This document shows positions 5,608 through 7,350 of a stretch of DNA of 7,350 nucleotides, in pieces (positions within the stretch are counted from its first letter, which is position 1; every line of letters begins with the position of its first letter). A program made the translations under genes and the position numbers. Under the pieces are notes generated by a model, which made no database searches, had not been told where the DNA came from, and worked only from the letters and a program-made list of their open reading frames with translations. Source of the stretch: Planctomycetota bacterium (GTDB taxonomy: Bacteria > Planctomycetota > Phycisphaerae > UBA1845 > PWPN01); the NCBI GenBank assembly GCA_020346805.1, contig CP070790.1, forward strand, positions 1,311,150 through 1,318,499, read 5' to 3'.

Positions 5608-6717
5608 ATGAATATTCCCCTTTCTCGGCCCGATATTACCCAGGCCGAACGTGACGCCGTTATCGAGGTCTTAAATACCCCAGATCTATCCCTCGGCCCC
5701 AAATTGGCCGAGTTCGAACGCGTATTTGCCGAATTTACCGGGGCAAAATACGTCACCGCCGTTAACAGCGGAACCAGCGGCCTGCACCTCTGTCTGCATG
5801 CTATCAGTCTCGGACCCGGCGACGAGGTCATCACTACCCCCTTTTCCTTCAGTGCCTCGGCCAACTGTGCCTTATACGAAGGGGCCAGGCCCGTTTTTGC
5901 CGACATCGATCCTGAAACCTGGAATATCGACCCGGCCAAGATCGCCCGGGCCGTTACCCCCAAAAGCCGGGTCATTGTCCCGGTTGATGTTTTCGGCCAG
6001 CCTGCCGATTTGGATCCCATCCTTCAGATAGCCAATAAAAACAACATCTGCGTCATTGAGGATTCCTGCGAGGCCCTCGGCGCCAGATACAAGGGAAAAC
6101 CGGTCGGCACCCAAGCCGACGCTGCCTTATTCGCCTTTTATCCCAACAAGCAGGTTACCACCGGCGAGGGTGGAATTATCGTTACCAACGACGAGAATAT
6201 TTACAAGATCGTAGTCTCCTGCCGAAACCAGGGGCGGGATGAGCACGGCGGTTGGCTCGGACACGTCCGATTGGGATTCAACTACCGAATCAGCGACATA
6301 AACTGCGCCCTGGGCATCGCCCAGATGAAACGCATTGATGAGATCCTTAATAGTCGCCGCCAGGTTGCTGAATGGTATACCCGTCGGATCAATGACGAGA
6401 AACGTCTCCGCATGCAAAAAATTCTTCCCCACTGTCAGATCAGTTGGTTTGTTATGGTGGTACGGCTAAACGATGACTATACACGCGACGATCGCGACCG
6501 CATCCTTAAACAACTGAAGGAAAAAGGCATCGGCTGCAGCAACTACTTTCCGCCCATCCACCTTCAGCCGTTCTATGTCGAAAAATTCGGCTACCAGCGC
6601 GGCGATTTCCCTGTTTGCGAGGCCCTCTCAGACCGCACCATCGCCTTACCTTTCCACGGCCGACTCACCGAGCAGGAAGTCAATACCGTCTGCAAAACGC
6701 TTGCTGATTTGTTATAA
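5608..6717 (+). CDS. DegT/DnrJ/EryC1/StrS-family PLP aminotransferase
   Basis: A 369-residue, full-length fold-type I sugar aminotransferase. Enzymes of this family move an amino group, usually from glutamate, to a keto sugar nucleotide for polysaccharide or glycan synthesis. Visible hallmarks are VNSGTSGLHLCLHA (52-65, PLP phosphate binding), TTPFSFSASANC and VFADIDPETWNID. Next are IEDSCEALGARYKGKPVG (150-167, with Asp152 contacting the pyridine nitrogen) and FAFYPNKQVTTGEGGIIVTND, with Lys181 as the PLP Schiff-base lysine. The C-terminal part has GFNYRISDINCALGIAQM and YFPPIHLQPFY, typical of the family. The start has GGAGG 5 nt upstream. It is divergent from a WbpA-like dehydrogenase, so a role in an amino-sugar such as an acetamido-uronic acid derivative is plausible; the real substrate cannot be read from the sequence. 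No strong terminator is seen in the 72 bp before the converging gene. Confidence 0.92.
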   Translation: MNIPLSRPDITQAERDAVIEVLNTPDLSLGPKLAEFERVFAEFTGAKYVTAVNSGTSGLHLCLHAISLGPGDEVITTPFSFSASANCALYEGARPVFADIDPETWNIDPAKIARAVTPKSRVIVPVDVFGQPADLDPILQIANKNNICVIEDSCEALGARYKGKPVGTQADAALFAFYPNKQVTTGEGGIIVTNDENIYKIVVSCRNQGRDEHGGWLGHVRLGFNYRISDINCALGIAQMKRIDEILNSRRQVAEWYTRRINDEKRLRMQKILPHCQISWFVMVVRLNDDYTRDDRDRILKQLKEKGIGCSNYFPPIHLQPFYVEKFGYQRGDFPVCEALSDRTIALPFHGRLTEQEVNTVCKTLADLL

Positions 6718-6789
6718 CCAAAGAGAGTCGTACTAGCCGCGTACCTGAGTAAGCGGACGGTCTAATCCAGGTTACCCTAATAAATGATT

Positions 6790-7350
6790 TTAGTAATTCA
6801 TAATGAATGCATGAACGAAGGCGAAGATTGTGGGGCTGAAAAGATACCCGACAAAAGCAATAATAATACCCACAAACCAGGCCCGCGGAAGTTGCAAATA
6901 GCACTTCAGACCGGCACTGAGGTAAATCGCCAAACAAAAGGGCAGAGATCCAAGGTAACAAATCCCCAATATTATTTCAGCCATAAGGCTGATTCGATCG
7001 TGAATGAAAACTTCGGATGTTGTTAGAGCCAGAAGAAGTGCTGCCCCGAATATGGAAAAAGGTGTGCTGGTATAGGCTACCACGCGAAGGATTTGTACGG
7101 TCCGAATGCGGCATCGCCCCAGAGTCTGCCGAAGCGAGCACAAAAAACCCAGTGATACCATTATAGGTCCAAAGTAACATATAACGGGAAGTGTGAAATA
7201 ATCGGGAAAAGATGTAAAGGATATGGTTGCCATATCTTTAAAATGATGGGTGAGATCGTCGAGATAAGTTGAACCTGTCCATACTGATGTTATTGTCAAA
7301 ACTTGGTCGACAACTTCCAAAACAAACCAGCCCAAGCCTGCCAGACCATG
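6790..7350 (-). CDS. Multi-pass membrane protein, N-terminus outside the window
   Basis: At least 187 codons are open from the right edge to a TAA at 6792-6790; no start can be fixed inside the window because the frame runs through base 7350. Hydrophobic segments suggest about four to five membrane helices. They lie around LPVICYFGPIMVSLGFL, STPFSIFGAALLLAL, SLMAEIILGICYLGSLPF and WFVGIIIAFVGYLFSPTIFAF, perhaps with another near the visible N-terminus. A short basic loop, RQTLGRCRIRTVQILRVVAY, lies between the first two and probably faces the cytoplasm. I recall similar unnamed membrane proteins in planctomycete genomes, but I cannot give a function. It converges with the aminotransferase gene with a gap of 72 bp. 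Confidence 0.7.
   Translation of the reverse strand, partial: HGLAGLGWFVLEVVDQVLTITSVWTGSTYLDDLTHHFKDMATISFTSFPDYFTLPVICYFGPIMVSLGFLCSLRQTLGRCRIRTVQILRVVAYTSTPFSIFGAALLLALTTSEVFIHDRISLMAEIILGICYLGSLPFCLAIYLSAGLKCYLQLPRAWFVGIIIAFVGYLFSPTIFAFVHAFIMNY

Noticed and set aside
5562..6432. Minus-strand reading frames inside the aminotransferase gene
   Set aside because: Shadows of a high-confidence plus-strand gene, with no recognisable domains.
6718..6789. Terminator between the converging aminotransferase and membrane-protein genes
   Set aside because: Only a 4-bp CCGC/GCGG pairing and no T run are visible.
6680..7180. Other frames over the 3' spacer and membrane-protein gene
   Set aside because: They overlap the aminotransferase end and the membrane-protein frame and show no domain or ribosome-site support.

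Overview
The window looks like a chromosomal segment from a planctomycete-type bacterium, probably Phycisphaerae-like. This is an inference from three things. The ECF sigma factor has the 'RLWAGMTLRETAEVVG' style of region 4 common in that phylum. Its overlapping partner is a small single-pass membrane protein with an 'LTPPE...DRDLLMFRAGQ' N-terminus. The last gene is a multi-pass membrane protein of a type I associate with planctomycetes. No rRNA, tRNA, CRISPR array, insertion sequence or phage gene is visible.

Left part (1-862, read on the minus strand): the first 163 codons of 2-isopropylmalate synthase (leuA), preceded by a complete regulatory leader. In transcription order this holds a near-consensus promoter (TTGACA, 17 bp, TATTAT), a 38-residue leader peptide with seven leucines in eight consecutive codons, an antiterminator arm, a short spacer hairpin, and a 12-bp intrinsic terminator with a U tract. 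The antiterminator arm is perfectly complementary over 10 nt to the 5' arm of the terminator. This is a textbook translation-coupled leucine attenuator. The leader peptide start codon falls at the predicted transcription start, so it would be translated as a leaderless message.

Middle-left (863-3310, minus strand): a three-gene operon of ECF sigma factor, overlapping membrane protein (probable anti-sigma or sigma-associated), and a 529-residue exported protein. The exported protein has a C-terminal region resembling the peptidase-MA (gluzincin) fold but lacks a recognisable HExxH zinc site.

Middle (3539-5418): an ISOC1/ISOC2-like cysteine hydrolase of the isochorismatase superfamily on the plus strand. 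It converges, with only 5 nt between stop codons, on a UDP-N-acetylglucosamine 6-dehydrogenase-type nucleotide-sugar dehydrogenase on the minus strand.

Right part (5419-7350): a DegT/DnrJ/EryC1-family PLP aminotransferase is transcribed divergently from the dehydrogenase, across a 189-bp spacer with promoter-like elements and small inverted repeats. Both enzymes fit nucleotide-sugar metabolism for surface polysaccharide. The window ends inside a minus-strand multi-pass membrane protein whose N-terminus lies outside. The genes do not form one pathway: leucine synthesis, an envelope-signalling module and sugar-nucleotide enzymes sit side by side in short separate transcription units.
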